A DNA stretch of 64,000 nucleotides, from contig AP026550.1 of NCBI GenBank assembly GCA_026075535.2, positions 744,001-808,000 on the forward strand. Reading direction: 5' to 3'. The position numbers were made by a program, and so were the translations under genes. Shown one piece after another: positions 20,577 to 32,599 of the stretch; the stretch's first letter is position 1, and every line of letters starts with the position of its first letter. This DNA is from Tricholoma matsutake (Eukaryota; Basidiomycota; Agaricomycetes; Agaricales; Tricholomataceae). Below the pieces are notes generated by a model. It had not been told where the DNA came from. It did not search any database and saw only the letters and a program-made list of their open reading frames with translations.

Positions 20577-23500
20577 CATCAGTGGAATTCCTTGATTAAC
20601 CGAGGGGCATTTATGTCAGACTCTTCGACCCATGAGTTCTCCTCATACCCATAACCCTTCCAATGTACCAAATACTGGAGTTTTCCTCGACGCAAATGGC
20701 TGTCCAAGATTGACTCGACTTTGTATTGGGGTTCTCCCTCGATCACTGTAGGTGGTGGTGGTGGGTGTGAATGGCGTCCTGGGAACGGATCTGGGGGAGC
20801 TGGAAGCAATTTGATGACATGGAAGACGGGATGGAGTCTGGACATGGAGGCTGGGAGGCGTAGATGATAGGCATGCATTCCAATGCACTTGACAATGGGG
20901 AAAGGTCCCAAGAAGTGATGAGCGAGTTTCTTGGATGGACGTGTAGTGGAGATGTCACTGGAGTCAAGATAAACTCAATCACCAACCTTGTACTGAGGGG
21001 TTGGGGAGTGGCATTGGTTGTAAAATCGCGCCATGTCATCCTTCGCCTTTGCTAAGGCTGCCCTTGCCTCCTCCAAGCTATCCCTCATGCATTCTGTGAA
21101 CTCATTCACCGTCTCGATGTGTGAGGGAGTTTGGCGAGGTTCAAATCCCATGCGTGGATGTTGTCCAGTGTCTAAGAGGAAAGGGGTCTGTTGAGTGGAA
21201 GCATGGACATGGTTGTTGTATCCAAACTTGGCCAAAGGAAGGAGATCATCCCAATCATCCTGGCGTTCATTGACAAAGAGGTGGATGTACTGCTCCAGTT
21301 CCTGGTTGACTCGCTCCGTCTGGCCATCAGTTTGTGGGTGATAAGCGGTTGAAGCGAGGAGTTTGATCCCCAGGAGTCGGTACAGCTCACGAGTGAACTC
21401 TGCCATGAACTGAGGGCCACAATCCGAGAGGAAGGCACCAGGAAGTCCATGTAATTTCCACATGTGGTGGAGGTAGAGTCGAGCGGCACCTAGGGCACTG
21501 ACAGTGGTATGAGTGGGAATGAAGTGAGCACGTTTTCCCACTGAGTCAACTGTGCACATCACCGCATCAAACCCATTTGACTCTGGCAATTCCACCACAA
21601 AGTCAACACTGACGACATCCCAACGACTCTCTGGAACAGGAAGAGGGTGTAGCTCACCAATAGGCTTGCGACAAGGAACCTTGGTGCATAAGCAAAGGTC
21701 ACAAGTGTGACAATACTGACCAATGAGCCATGACATTTGTGGCCACCAATAGTTCCATGAGGTGAGCTCCAAGGTCTTCCAGTGTCCAGGGTGGCCAGCA
21801 ATCTGTGAGTCATGGTGTTGGGATATGATGCGCCGACAAAGGTCTGGGTCATTGGGAACATAGATGCGATCCCTGAAATACAACAAGTCCTCCTTTTCAG
21901 CCCACTCTGCCCCACGTAAGGAAAGGGTTGATCCCTTCCTCAGTTCTTTAACAGCTCGGGCGACAACATCCTCATGTAAACCGCTATGGTTTGCGCAACG
22001 AATGTCATGTAGGATGTCCCGCTCCTCGCCCTGGGGTACGATGCCTTCCAGTGCCCGAATGGTGAACAGGTCTGGCTGCAACAGCACAATGTTTTGGTTG
22101 TCACCGCTGCCATCCCCATGGTAGGGACCAACGAGCTTGACGACGGTTCAATTTCTTGGCCATCATGAAGTACTCGAGGTTCTTGTGATCCGTCCAAATT
22201 TCCACCTTGTGTTGGGCACCCTCGAGGAAGTGTCGCCACTCCTCAAGCGCACACATTATCGCCAACATCTCCTTGTCATGGATCTCGTAGTTTCTCTCTA
22301 CAGCACTAAGGCTTTTGGAGTAGAACGCAACAGGATGCCACTTCTGGTCCTCCGGAGACTGCTGAGACAACACAGCGCCCGTCGCAAAGTCAGAACTGTC
22401 GGCTTCTACACGAAAAGGACGCGAATCGTCAGCAAAGGTAAGGATCGGAGCGGAAGTGACCATCTCCTTAAGCTTTTCGAACGCCTCCTGTTGTGCATTA
22501 TCCCACCTCCATGCCTCCTTTCCTGTCAAGTCGAACAGCGGTCGTGCATGATGTGAGAAATCCTTGATAAAATGCTGATAAAAATTGATGAAGCCCAGGA
22601 AAGACTGCACCTCCTTCTTGTTCATGGGCGTCGGCCAAGCTGTGACCCCGTTTACCTTGATAGGATCCATCTCCACTTGACCCTCCGAGATAATCAGGCC
22701 AAGGTACTTGATCTTGGTCCTTTCGAACTCGCATTTGTCCTGACAAAGGTAGAGTTTGTACCGTCGAAGTCGCTCTAGGACGAGGCACGTGATGCGATGG
22801 TGCTCTTCAACCGTGCGAGTGAAGATGAGGATGTCATCGAGATAGATGCAGACAATGCCTTCAAGGATGAGGTTGTGGAAGATGTCGTTCATCATGGTCT
22901 GAAAGGTGGCAGGGCTATTAGTAAGGCCAAAGAACATGACAAGCAGTTCAAAAAGACCACGGTTGGTATGAAAGGCTGCCTTCGACTCATCTCCCTCCTT
23001 TATCCTGACATTATTATAGCCCCAATGGACATCGAGCTTGGTGAAGTATCAGGCTCCACGGAGCTGGTTTACGAGTTTGGAGATGAGGGGTAGTGGGTAG
23101 CGATTTTTGACTGTGATGTTGTTGAGCCTTCTGTAGTCTTGAACCGGTCGAAGTGAGCCATCCTTCTTCTTGACAAAGAAAAAGGGAGAGGCCATGGGTG
23201 ACTTCGATGGTCAAATACGTCCAGAGGCCAGGTGCTCGTCAATGAACTGGTCAAGCTGCCGTTGTTCTTCCAGAGAGAGAGGATAGACCTTGCAGGATGA
23301 AGGGGTTGCGCCAGGGGTGAGTTCGATCGCGTGATCCCATGGCTTGCGCGCAGGAAGAGAGTCGAATGACTCCTTGGAGAACACATCTTCAAACTCATGG
23401 AGATGAGGGAGTAAGGAGTTAGTAGAGGATTTAGCAGCATTGTTTTTGTGGAAGGCCTCGGCGAGGCGTTGGGATATGTTTGATGTGGCACACACCTCAT

Positions 23501-24314
23501 GCGATGAGCAAATCGCAGTGTAGAAGATCCGATCACCCTCCTCCACTTCCTCTGGGTCCTCATCATCATCATCCGAGTCCGGCATTAGATCAGGAACCCG
23601 TTCCAATTCCACTTCAGGTATAGGCAGGGGTCCAGCATGACACTTCTGAGTACATCGTATTGCCGCCTTCTGTCCACGACGTTCTTGCCTGGCTTCTGTG
23701 AAACACGTCTGACAGCGGGATGGACATCGGCTCATGGTAACCTCCCCGGTATGCCAGTCAACCTCTGGGTTATGGTCACGAAGCCATGGATATCCCAAAA
23801 TCACCTTTTGCTTTCCTAATTGAGTGACAGCAAAAAGGGCATGCTCACTATGATCTTTGTAACGGAGAACCAGGTCTGCAACCTCTTGGATGGCACCAGC
23901 TTCATTTGGGGATCCATCCACGTTATATACAGGTATCAGACGTGAGAGTGAGCGAGTATTTAGGCAATGTTGTTGTACCAGATGGGAATCAATGAAGAGA
24001 CCAGTCGCACCAGAGTCCAGGAGTGCAGAGACACCGAGTATCTGTCCAGTGTCGGTCATCTGCAGTTCGATGGCTAGGTTTAAGGAATGTGCAGAGGGAG
24101 TGGATGCCACAATATACTTGCGTGGTAGTTTACACTCCCATGATTTAATTTTGGGATGTGGGGTAGAAGGAGAGATGGGGAGAGCAGGTATGTCTTTAGC
24201 CAACTTCGAAGGGTCAGAGAGGGGAGCAGTCACAGAAATGGATTCATTCTCCGGGGATTCAACTGACAAGACTTCAAAGCGGTTATGGACAGGCAGTGAG
24301 GGCATACAATTCAC
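20577..24314 (-). pseudogene. gypsy pol of copy 2 (stops and an 83-bp deletion)
   Basis: Starts at a GTG overlapping the gag stop (GAGTGA), in the -1 frame relative to gag. Domains in order: retropepsin (LLDSGATGLFID), RT ([13 protein letters not shown]), RNase H (EADSSDFATGA), zinc finger and DDE integrase (VDFVVELPES, SDCGPQF, TDGQTERVNQE), GPY/F and chromodomain ([14 protein letters not shown]). Breaks: TGA at 23211-23213 and 23049-23051 (both CGA in copy 3), an 83-bp deletion near 22124 joining RNase H to a shifted frame, and TGA at 20975-20977. The last stop is shared with copy 3, while copy 1 has CGA there. It continues past 20577 to a TAG near 20495. Confidence 0.93.
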
Positions 24315-25428
24315 TCACTGCGAATAGGAAAATCCTGCTCCTCTACAACTTCCAACTTAATCTCCTCTGCAACTTGATCCTTCGCTTCCTCAACATCTAC
24401 AAGTGCCAACAAATCTTGCAGGAGTTCGTCTCGTCCCTCGGGGGTGAGCATGCGGATATCCTGACAATGGGCACATGCTCCAGCCCTGTGTCCAGGTTCC
24501 CCACAATGGTAGCAGAGATCCAACTTACGTGCACGGCTGCGGGCTGCATCAACATCCATTGGTACTGGGACATTGATGGCTGGTGTGGGAGTTTGACAAA
24601 CAGGAATGGGGTTAGGGCGGGGGAGGCTTCGATTGAAGGTGTAGGGCGTATGAGTGGTAGTTGGAGCACAGAATGCAGCATTAAATGCCACATTTGTGAG
24701 TCGGTTCTCGTCACAGAGTGAAGCAGCTTCATACCAAGCAAGGATATCATCGTCCGCTGGGCGCCCTTCCAACATCTGTGCAATCTGGTCCTGAATTTCT
24801 CGGTTGAGCCCCCGTCGGAACTTCACCACCACTGGCCACCCACTCCCATATCCTGCCATGTCCACCAAATCCTTGAACTCATCGATATAGTCATCCATGG
24901 ATCGACGTCCCTGGTGGTAAGCAGATGACTCAAGTCGTGTCACTGCTCGGTGGCATTCATTGAGGGGGCAGAAGTGGCGTACAAACTCAGCTCGAAAGTC
25001 ACCCCAAGTGGAGAAAGGTAGAGAACCGAGTTCTTTAGTTTGACGTAGGATACGGTCCACATAGAGATAGGCGCGTTCAGATTTCATGTATGTGAAGGCC
25101 CAATAAATTTTTGCAGCCTCATTGATGAATCGATGCGACTGGAGACTAATGTATAACTCACAGGAATTAAGGAATGCACGTCCCTGCGCATGTGCACCAT
25201 TAAATTTGGTGGGGGGGGACGGTTTGATCTGGGCATGTTCCTTAGTGGACGCGTTTGGCAAATGTCGTTGTTGGGTGCGCTTGGAGTCGTAAAGGGGGAA
25301 CTATTGGTCATAGGGTTAGCCTGGAGGGTCCTAACGAAGTTTTCAATCGTAGATTTAAGTGAGTCGATTTGCGCGTGCATTCTGGAAATGTCGCTTTCAA
25401 GCGCGTCGAAGCGTTCTGATGCGTCCAT
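24311..25428 (-). pseudogene. gypsy gag of copy 2 (one frameshift)
   Basis: Encodes the capsid/nucleocapsid protein: an N-terminal coiled-coil stretch (MDASERFDALESDISRM...), a Retrotrans_gag core (AKIYWAFTYMKSERAYLYVDRI, then FVRHFCPLNE) and one CCHC zinc knuckle (CYHCGEPGHRAGAC). A one-base deletion near 25262 relative to copy 3 (ACATTTGCC instead of ATGTTTTGCC) splits it into two frames, 25428-about 25262 and 25261-24311. Intact length in copy 3 is 372 residues. Confidence 0.92.
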
Positions 25429-25594
25429 GTTGCTAGGGAGCACGTTTGGCGAAAATGGCAGCGTAATAAAGGCAAGAGTATCTGGAATGGTGTGTAGGGA
25501 CTCTGTGGAGCTTTGGGAAGCATTGTCCAGTCTGTACCTGCCTATCTTGGGCAGCGCGTTCGCGATTTTCGGGCCTTAGGGGAGAGTTTTCTAC

Positions 25595-26020
25595 TATAAG
25601 GGCAACCTAAGCCTCTAGCAAAGGGAAATCCAAAGTTAAAATTATACTACATAATACAGGGATTGGGGACACACCTAGCAAAGGGAAATATGAAGAGAAA
25701 ACTCTAAGGATCCCCTTGCTGATGCCCAGTATATGTGAAGAGGACAAAAATCAAATATAACCTAAAAATAGAAAAAGGCGGAGATAGGCGGATCAAGGCC
25801 GCCGAATGACATCATACCAAGGGGTATGTGTCGGAAGGGGTACTCCGCCTCTAAATATAAAAGTGTCAACATGTACAAACATGATAGCAAGGGAAAATTA
25901 GTAATAAAATCCGGAAAAATCATAGAAAATGAAGAATAGAAGGAAATGAGGTGGGGAAAAATATAGGATGAACATAAAAAATAGGAAAAACACACAGGGC
26001 ACCCCCCTAGTCCCCTTACA
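25595..26020 (-). repeat. 5' LTR of copy 2
   Basis: 426 bp, same termini as the 3' LTR. Directly inside it, in element orientation, is GTAGAAAACTCTCCCC. I do not see a conventional TGG-type tRNA primer site next to the LTR, so the primer is unclear. Confidence 0.96.
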
Positions 26021-26130
26021 GAAAGTTCATGTTTTGCAAGATATAAATCATTACTGAATTACCAACCGGCTTGGGACATGCCACAGCACTGGTACATGGC
26101 AATGGGTACTGGCAGCACCTGCTAAATTGA

Positions 26131-27199
26131 AACCATGGTATGCAATCTAGATCATCAGTACAGCCTCACACACAACACCCACAGACTAGTTTGGCAGGGG
26201 AAAGTTGTAGCTATTTACATTTTGAAGAAATTGTCCATGAAACTTTTTGTATTTTTGTATTTTTACATGAGTTTCAATAATACAGAAACATAACAAGAAG
26301 CAAAATTCAATTTTTTCATGGACAAAATCTTCTAATCACCTAAGAATCATCATCCCCACAATTTCTATCCTTATCAGAGGAGTGTGTCAAGCCCCAGCAA
26401 CGATACAAGATTGAGGTAATTTAGTGTCTTATGTAATTGACACATCTATTTGCAAAGCACATCACATTGCATTTTTTAGCCCATGTCACTGCCATATGGG
26501 CTGGAACCCATGTAAAAGGTGGTTGGAAGGGCAGCTAACTCAACTGCATGCTGTCCATGCCAAAAAAAAGAGCAATCCATGCACAAGAAAAGGAAAACCA
26601 GTCAATTACACCTTCTCTTCTCACTTTACCTGCGACCCTGACTCAGACTCCAAGGCACATCAGTAACATGATCATCACATCCAAGGATCAGGCTCTCCCA
26701 TCTCAATTATAAGCTGAGTGCTTTGAACACCAGTTTCATAATGAAAGAAGAAAGTCAGCTCAGGCAAAAAAAAGGTGGATGGACTTCAGACTGAACTGCA
26801 GGGGTGCCATTCCAATATTCTTGTCATTAAGGGAAATGCTGGGATGTCAGATCTAAAATGACAGCAAGAGCTAGCATGCACCAGGGATGCACTCTCAAGA
26901 TCCAAAGCAATGGTTAACAAGATAGGGTGCCCACTTTCACAAGCACAGGCATACATTGCAACACTTACTAGAACAAGGGATCAACTCTCCAAACACATTG
27001 TGCACCTTCCTGAAAAGGTGAAACATTCTCTAGAAAAGCCATATTCAATGGTGTTTTTACTGAAGAAACACGGTCAAAGTTGGAGTACCAATGGAGCAGG
27101 TGGGCAATGCTGTGAAAGCTGTGGCACAAGGGTCTGGAGTAAATGTAAAGGGATGCATCAGTGCATGTAGCATTGGATGCATAACATTGGAAGGAGGAT
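26131..27199 (+). pseudogene. Copy 1 of an unrecognised transposase-like gene (5' half)
   Basis: Closely similar, in reverse complement, to 33714-34832. It encodes fragments of a protein with a Cys/Trp-rich start (CHCHMGWNPCKRWLEGQL), a predicted coiled coil (DGLQTELQGCHSNI..., QQELACTRDALSRS, TLTRTRDQLSKH) and a following domain (VPMEQV.NAVKAVAQG). The frame is broken by indels at the poly-A run near 26766 and near 27050, and by a TGA near 26860. Similarity to copy 2 stops at GGAAGGAGGA (about 27199), where copy 2 continues into its conserved C-terminal region. The left limit of similarity is GAAACCATGG near 26131. Not a functional gene. Confidence 0.6.
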
Positions 27200-27436
27200 A
27201 AGCTAAGTGGCCATTATGTTAATCCAAGATGTGAGAAGGATGGAAATTCTTATATAATTGTTTTAAGTTTAATATGAATTTCCATGTTTAGGGGAGAACC
27301 TTTGGTTCTTTCTTCCTTGCTGCTTTGCAACTGCACGAAGCTTGGAAATGAGAATTTCTATGCGTAAATGAGACTTGAAATGGGCATGTGAAGCCAATCA
27401 TGTTCAGAGTCTTTGAATTCTCAAAAACTTAAGTTC

Positions 27437-28268
27437 TGTTAGGGCGACACCCACTATCTGCTAGCTAAGACCGTGCGGGTTCTCTCTACAAGAAGGGGGC
27501 TGGATCTGTGCTCATGATGGGGGAATTGATGGTTTTGATGCGAGGGGTTATTAATAGGTGAGTTTGTTGAGATAGGCCTTTCACACCCAAAACGTAGGTG
27601 GATGTAAGGGGACTAGGGGGGTGCCCTGTGTGTTTTTCCTATTTTTTATGTTCGTCCTATATTTTTCCCCACCTCATTTCCTTCTATTCTTCATTTTCTA
27701 TGATTTTTCCGGATTTTATTACTAATTTTCCCTTGCTATCATGTTTGTACATGTTGACACTTTATATTTAGAGGCGGAGTACCCCTTCCGACACATACCC
27801 CTTGGTATGATGTCATTCAGCGGCCTTGATCCGCCTATCTCCACCTTTTTCTATTTTTAGGTTATATTTGATTTTTGTCGTCTTCACATATACTGGGCAT
27901 CAGCAAGGGGATCCTTAGAGTTTTCTCTTTGGATTTCCCTTTGCTAGGTGTGTCCCCAATGCCTGTATTATGTAGCATAATTTTAACTTTGGATTTCCCT
28001 TTGCTAGAGGCTTAGGTTGCCCTTATAGTGGAATACCTAAGAGAACACAACTGGGGTCCCCTAGGCATATATTTAGGGTTTATATACTATGTTACATATA
28101 TTGTACATTGTTGTTACCGACGCACTCGTACATGCGCATACATTTTGATGCATGCGAAATAAAATTCTCATGCTATCAAAATGTAGCATCATTTGGCATC
28201 ATGTAGTGTAATTCAACATAATAAAATAAAAATGAAAGTTTATTAGGTAATGGGGTGGTTTCCTAACA
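27437..28268 (-). mobile_element. Family B solo LTR, interrupted by a marY1-like solo LTR
   Basis: A lone family B LTR (outer segments 27437-27602 and 28033-28268) with a perfect target duplication AGTTC at 27432-27436 and 28269-28273. Neither pol nor a second family B LTR lies next to it, so it is the product of recombination between two LTRs. A marY1-like solo LTR sits inside it. Termini on the minus strand are TGTTAGGAAACC and GTCGCCCTAACA. Confidence 0.94.
27603..28027 (+). mobile_element. marY1-like solo LTR nested in the family B solo LTR
   Basis: 425 bp, TGTAAGGGGACTAGG to GCCCTTATA, flanked by the perfect duplication GTGGA (27598-27602 and 28028-28032). The uninterrupted family B LTR at 28740 reads AGGTGGAATACC at the same point, which confirms the empty site. 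A solo LTR arises by recombination of a full element, so a complete marY1-like copy was inserted here first. Confidence 0.96.
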
Positions 28269-28584
28269 AGTTCAGTTTAGAAATCAAGAAAGAAGTCAGA
28301 AGGTTCTGAGCATAAGGAATAGGTCAAATTGGACTGTATTTCGACAGATGCAAATCCAGACTATACCAAATGTTATAAGCATCACAAAGAGGGATGGTGG
28401 GTGGGGAAAAGAAAATGATGAAGACTTGCTTATTGAGGGAGTGGCTATAGAAACTCAATCAAGGTGAGGTGCATCGAAGGGTCATTGATGGTTTCCCATG
28501 CCTGTGGTATGAGTGGTTGGTGGGCATCTTTCTCTCAACCACTCTCTTAGCTTATCCTATGATAACTGTGAGCTGCTTGTGCCT
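28269..28584. other. Non-coding spacer, nothing recognised
   Basis: 316 bp between the family B solo LTR and the next family B LTR; contains the AGTTC duplication at its left edge and no gene. Confidence 0.5.
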
Positions 28585-28996
28585 TGTTAGGGCAACACCC
28601 ACTATCTGCTAGCTAAGACCATGTGGGTTCTCTCTACAAGAAGGGGGTGGGATCCATGCACATGATGGGGGAACTGATGGTTTTGATGTGAGGGGTTATT
28701 AATAGGTGAGTTTGTTGAGATAGGCCATTCACACCACAAGCATAGGTGGAATACCTAAGAGAACACAACTGGGGTCCCCTAGGCATATATTTAGGGTTTA
28801 TATACTATGTTACATATATTGTACATTGTTGTTACCGATGCACTCATACATGCGCATACATATTGATGCATGTGAAATAAAATTCTCATGCTATCAAAGT
28901 GTAGCGTCATTTGGCGTCATTTGGCATAATGTAGCATAATTCGACATAATAAAATGAAAATGAAATTTTATGAGGTAATGGGGTGGTTTCTTAACA
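28585..28996 (-). repeat. Family B 3' LTR
   Basis: 412 bp, TGTTAAGAAACCACC to GGTGTTGCCCTAACA on the minus strand. The purine tract of the element is the AAAAGGGGGGTAA complement at about 28997-29010. The bases outside the left end are TGCCT; no partner exists because the other end is truncated. Confidence 0.93.
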
Positions 28997-29007
28997 TTAC
29001 CCCCCTT

Positions 29008-32000
29008 TTATGCCTCAACTTCCAGGCGAGAAAATATTGTGTTTGTCCCCTCTGTGAAATTTTGATAAGGCCGGAATCTCATCCCCTCATACACCATTCT
29101 CGCAATGCGACGTGGAGCATTCAGATTATGTTTAAAGAATTGGGCAATCGCATTGCGTGCTCGCTTACAATTCTCTTCAGGCTCCCACGAATTATTTTCA
29201 TCGGTATAGTTTTTGCCGCTTTATTAAGAACTCCAATTTGTTCCGTCGAAGATGTGAGTCTAGAATTTCTTCAACTATGTATTCTGGAGCACCTTCTACT
29301 ATTATCGGAGGTTGCGGAGTAGTTTGTTGGCCAGGAATAGTGGGTGGGTGGTAAGGGTGTAGGTGGGATACATTAATCTCAGGATCAATCTTGAATGATC
29401 AGGGTAATTTTAGCACTACCACATTAGGTGAGATTACTTTAGAGATCGCATATGGGCCAACTTGTTTCTCCATAAGTTTCCTCAAAGGTTGTGGAATATT
29501 CAGGTCCTTTGTACTTAGCCACACCAAGTCACCAACTTTGTACTCTGGAGTGCATGCTCGAGTACGATCTGCATGTCGCATCATGTCATCACATGCTTTC
29601 TTCAATGCTGCCTCTGCTTCCTCTTGTACCTTTTGCATCTTAGATACAAAGTCTTCTACCAACTGTACTTTGACTTCCCTTCTGGGTTCTACTCCCATGT
29701 GAGGATGATATCCATAATTCGCAAAAAAGGGTGACATATGAGTAGCTGAATGGAGTTTGTTATTGTGGGAAAATTTGGCCATTGCCAGCCATTCGGGCCA
29801 GTAGTTGACAAACATACATAGGTACTGCTCCAACTCATGGTTCATTCTCTCTGTCTGCCCATCAGTCTGCGGGTGATATGCCATAGATAATTTAGTTTGA
29901 ATTCCCAATATGTTGTTCAGTTCTTGCATAAATGTGGAAGCAAATTGTGGTCCACAATTGGAGATAATGGTATTGGGTAACCCATGTAACTGCCATACCT
30001 GATTTAGATAGAGGTGCACCAAGCCCAATGATGAGGTTTCTGTAGTAGTAGGAATAATATGGACCTCCTTTGTGAAGTGGTCGCATACTACGAATATTGC
30101 ATCGTGGCCTTGAGCCTCAGGTAATCCGGTAATAAAATCCACAGATATATCTCACCATGGCACTTTAGGTATAGGGTTCAGCATTAATTTTCCTGCAGGT
30201 TTCTCTGGAAATTTCTTCCTCCTCATGCACGTATCACATCCATCCACATATCCCAACACATACTTTGAAATTCTGGGCCACCAATAATTTCTCATTACTA
30301 ATTTCAACATCTTCCATCTTCCTGGGTGTCCAGCAGTCAGTGTATTATGATGTAACCAGACGATCTCCCTTCGCAAATCCTGATCCTTTGGTACATACAC
30401 TCCTCCTCAAAACAACACCAATCCTTGTTCCTCAGCCCATTCATCTCCTTTAATATTACCTTTCTTCTCTCCCTTCAGAGCTTTCACAGCTTCCACTACT
30501 TCATCATCCATTTCTGAACATTGTCTAATTTTAGACAACATTTCCATTTCTGAGCCATCTATTAATAGATGCTGTTGATGCATAGCGCAAATGTAAAAGT
30601 ATTCAGGTTTGAGTAAGGTAACATTCTTATTGTCCTCCTCCACCCCCCTTTTATGATCAATACGTCTGGATAATGCATCTGCTTTCCTCATTAAGCTTCC
30701 CACTTTGTGGACCAAGTGAAAATTGAAACACAATAGAAATAGTGCCCAACGTGCTTGCCGGCGATTAAGCTTTTTAGTGGACATGAAGTATTGCAGATTT
30801 TGATGATCTGTCCATATCTCAATTTGATGTGTACATTCCTCCAAATAATGCCTCCACACCTCCAATGCTCATATTATCCCCAACATCTCTTTGTCATGCA
30901 CATCATAATTCCTCTCCACATCATTCAACCCTTGGGACAAATATGCACAAAGATGCCATTTGTCATCTTCACACAGCATTGATAATACCACTCCAGTAGC
31001 AAAGTCAGATGTATCTGATTCCACTCATAAAGGGCGTGTGAAATCTACTGGGGCTAATATTGGTCCTGACCCCCCACAAACTTCCTCTTTAACTCCTCAA
31101 ACACTGTCTGCTGCTGCTCTCCCCACCTCCACACTACTCCTTTTTGCATAAGGTTATGTAAGGGTGCAGCAATTTTGGAAAAATTGTGCACAAAGTGATG
31201 ATAATAATTTGCAAGTCCCAAGAAGGCTTGAACCTCCTTGACACAGGTGGGCGCAGGCCAATCTGTGATCGCCTGTACCTTGATTGGATCCATTTTGATC
31301 CTGTCAGGGCCAATCAATAATCCTAGGAACTCGATCTCACTTGCCCCAAACACACACTTCTCTAATTTCAAAAATAGATCATTCTCCGCTAACCTCTGTA
31401 GCACCTCCTGGACTATCGCCTCATGATTTTCTTTATCCTCCATGAATATCAGAATGTCGTCAATAAATATTATTACCACACCTTTGTCTATTACATCCTT
31501 GAAAATGTTGTTCATCATATTTTGGAATGTTGGGGGACTATTAGTCATCCAGAAAAACATGACAAGTGGCTCGAAGGATCCTCGACACATGGCAAATGTG
31601 GCCTTCCACTCATCTCCTTTCTTTATTCATACATTCTTGTATCCCCATCGTAAATCCAATTTTGTAAAGACCTTGGCTTTTCCCACCTGGTCAATTATTT
31701 CTGAGATCAATGGCAGGGGGTACACGTTCTTCACTGTCCACTCATTCAGATACCTATAATCTGTACACATCCTCTTCCTTTGGTCTTTCTTTGGCATGAA
31801 GAATATTGGTGACATCTGCAGTGATTTTGAAGGTCATATGTATCCTTTGCACAATTGCTCCTTCAGGAATGCATCCACTTCTTCTTGTTCCATCGGAGAT
31901 AATGGATATACCTTCAACTTCTTCAGCACAAACCCTGGCTTCATCTCAATCACATGATCCCATGGCTTCCACACCAGCATTCACTCAGACTCCTTCTTCT

Positions 32001-32560
32001 GGAACACTGACAGATATTCATGATACACTTTTGGCACCCATTCCTCCACTGGCTTCTCCACCTTCACGATATTCTTGTCCCATGACTGTCCTCTACAAAT
32101 TGCTCTAAATGTTTGCTTCTGCTCTTCTTTCTTGATCATGATCAGAACTTCCCCATTTGGCATTTCCTCATCCTCCACTTCCTCCATCGTAACAGAATAC
32201 TTCCTCGGATGTTCTTTCTCTCTCTTTTTCCTTTTTTCCTTCTTCATCTTCCTCCCATACACATTACATTCCTTAGGACAACAAGTCATTGGTACTTTCC
32301 CAGTTTTCCAATCAATTTCAGGATTATGCTTCCATAACCACAGACATCCTATTATTAGATTGGATTTCCCAAGATCACACACTTCAAATATGGCTCACTC
32401 CTGATGCTCCTAATACTTTAGTACCATAGTCACCTCCTCCTTGATAGTTCCTCCACTATTGACTGTTCCATCAATATTGTACACCATTATAGGTTGCACC
32501 AGCTTGCGTGTGCTAATACTGTTTCCAGTAATTAAGAACCGATTTGGAATGTCATGTAGA
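29008..32560 (-). pseudogene. Family B gypsy pol: protease, RT, RNase H, integrase, chromodomain
   Basis: From the minus strand: degraded protease (VQPIMVYNIDGTVN, then LIIGCLWLWKHNPEIDW), a lysine-rich linker, RT ([14 protein letters not shown], active site FIDD in place of YLDD), RNase H (EIWTDHQNLQYF), and the integrase zinc finger (HHNTLTAGHPGRW, CDTCMRRK). The DDE region (VDFITGLPE, SNCGPQF, TDGQTERMNHELEQ), GDLVWLS and a chromodomain follow. The frame is broken by several TGA codons (near 31981, 31627, 30407, 30152 and 29399) and by at least one indel near 31060. At 29399 the family B fragment at 3555-4073 has CGA. The second catalytic Asp reads SNCGPQF, so the integrase also seems to have lost an active-site residue. 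Confidence 0.9.
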
Positions 32561-32599
32561 GCCTTCCAGATGTTACTCTCCATATGATTGAAGCTTCAG

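Larger units (their letters stand above)
20058..26020 (-). mobile_element. marY1-like Ty3/gypsy chromovirus, copy 2 (full-length, broken)
   Basis: Complete element of 5,963 bp with 426-bp LTRs at both ends and a perfect 5-bp target duplication GAAAG (20053-20057 and 26021-26025). Read on the minus strand the order is LTR, gag, pol, purine tract, LTR. It is 83 bp shorter than copy 3, explained by one 83-bp deletion near 22124 (end of RNase H) plus single-base differences that cancel. The two LTRs differ at about eight positions by eye (about 2 percent), so the insertion is older than copy 3. Confidence 0.97.
28585..32590 (-). mobile_element. Family B Ty3/gypsy element, 3' half (5' truncated)
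   Basis: Minus-strand element with a 3' LTR (28585-28996) and pol up to the protease region near 32590, where similarity to a retroelement ends abruptly against the transposase-like gene. No gag and no 5' LTR are present, so it is a truncated copy. Its C-terminal coding region matches 3555-4073. Confidence 0.93.

Noticed and set aside
25575..25594. Conventional tRNA primer-binding site next to the 5' LTR
   Set aside because: The sequence inside the LTR (GTAGAAAACTCTCCCC) does not begin TGG and I cannot match it to a tRNA 3' end.
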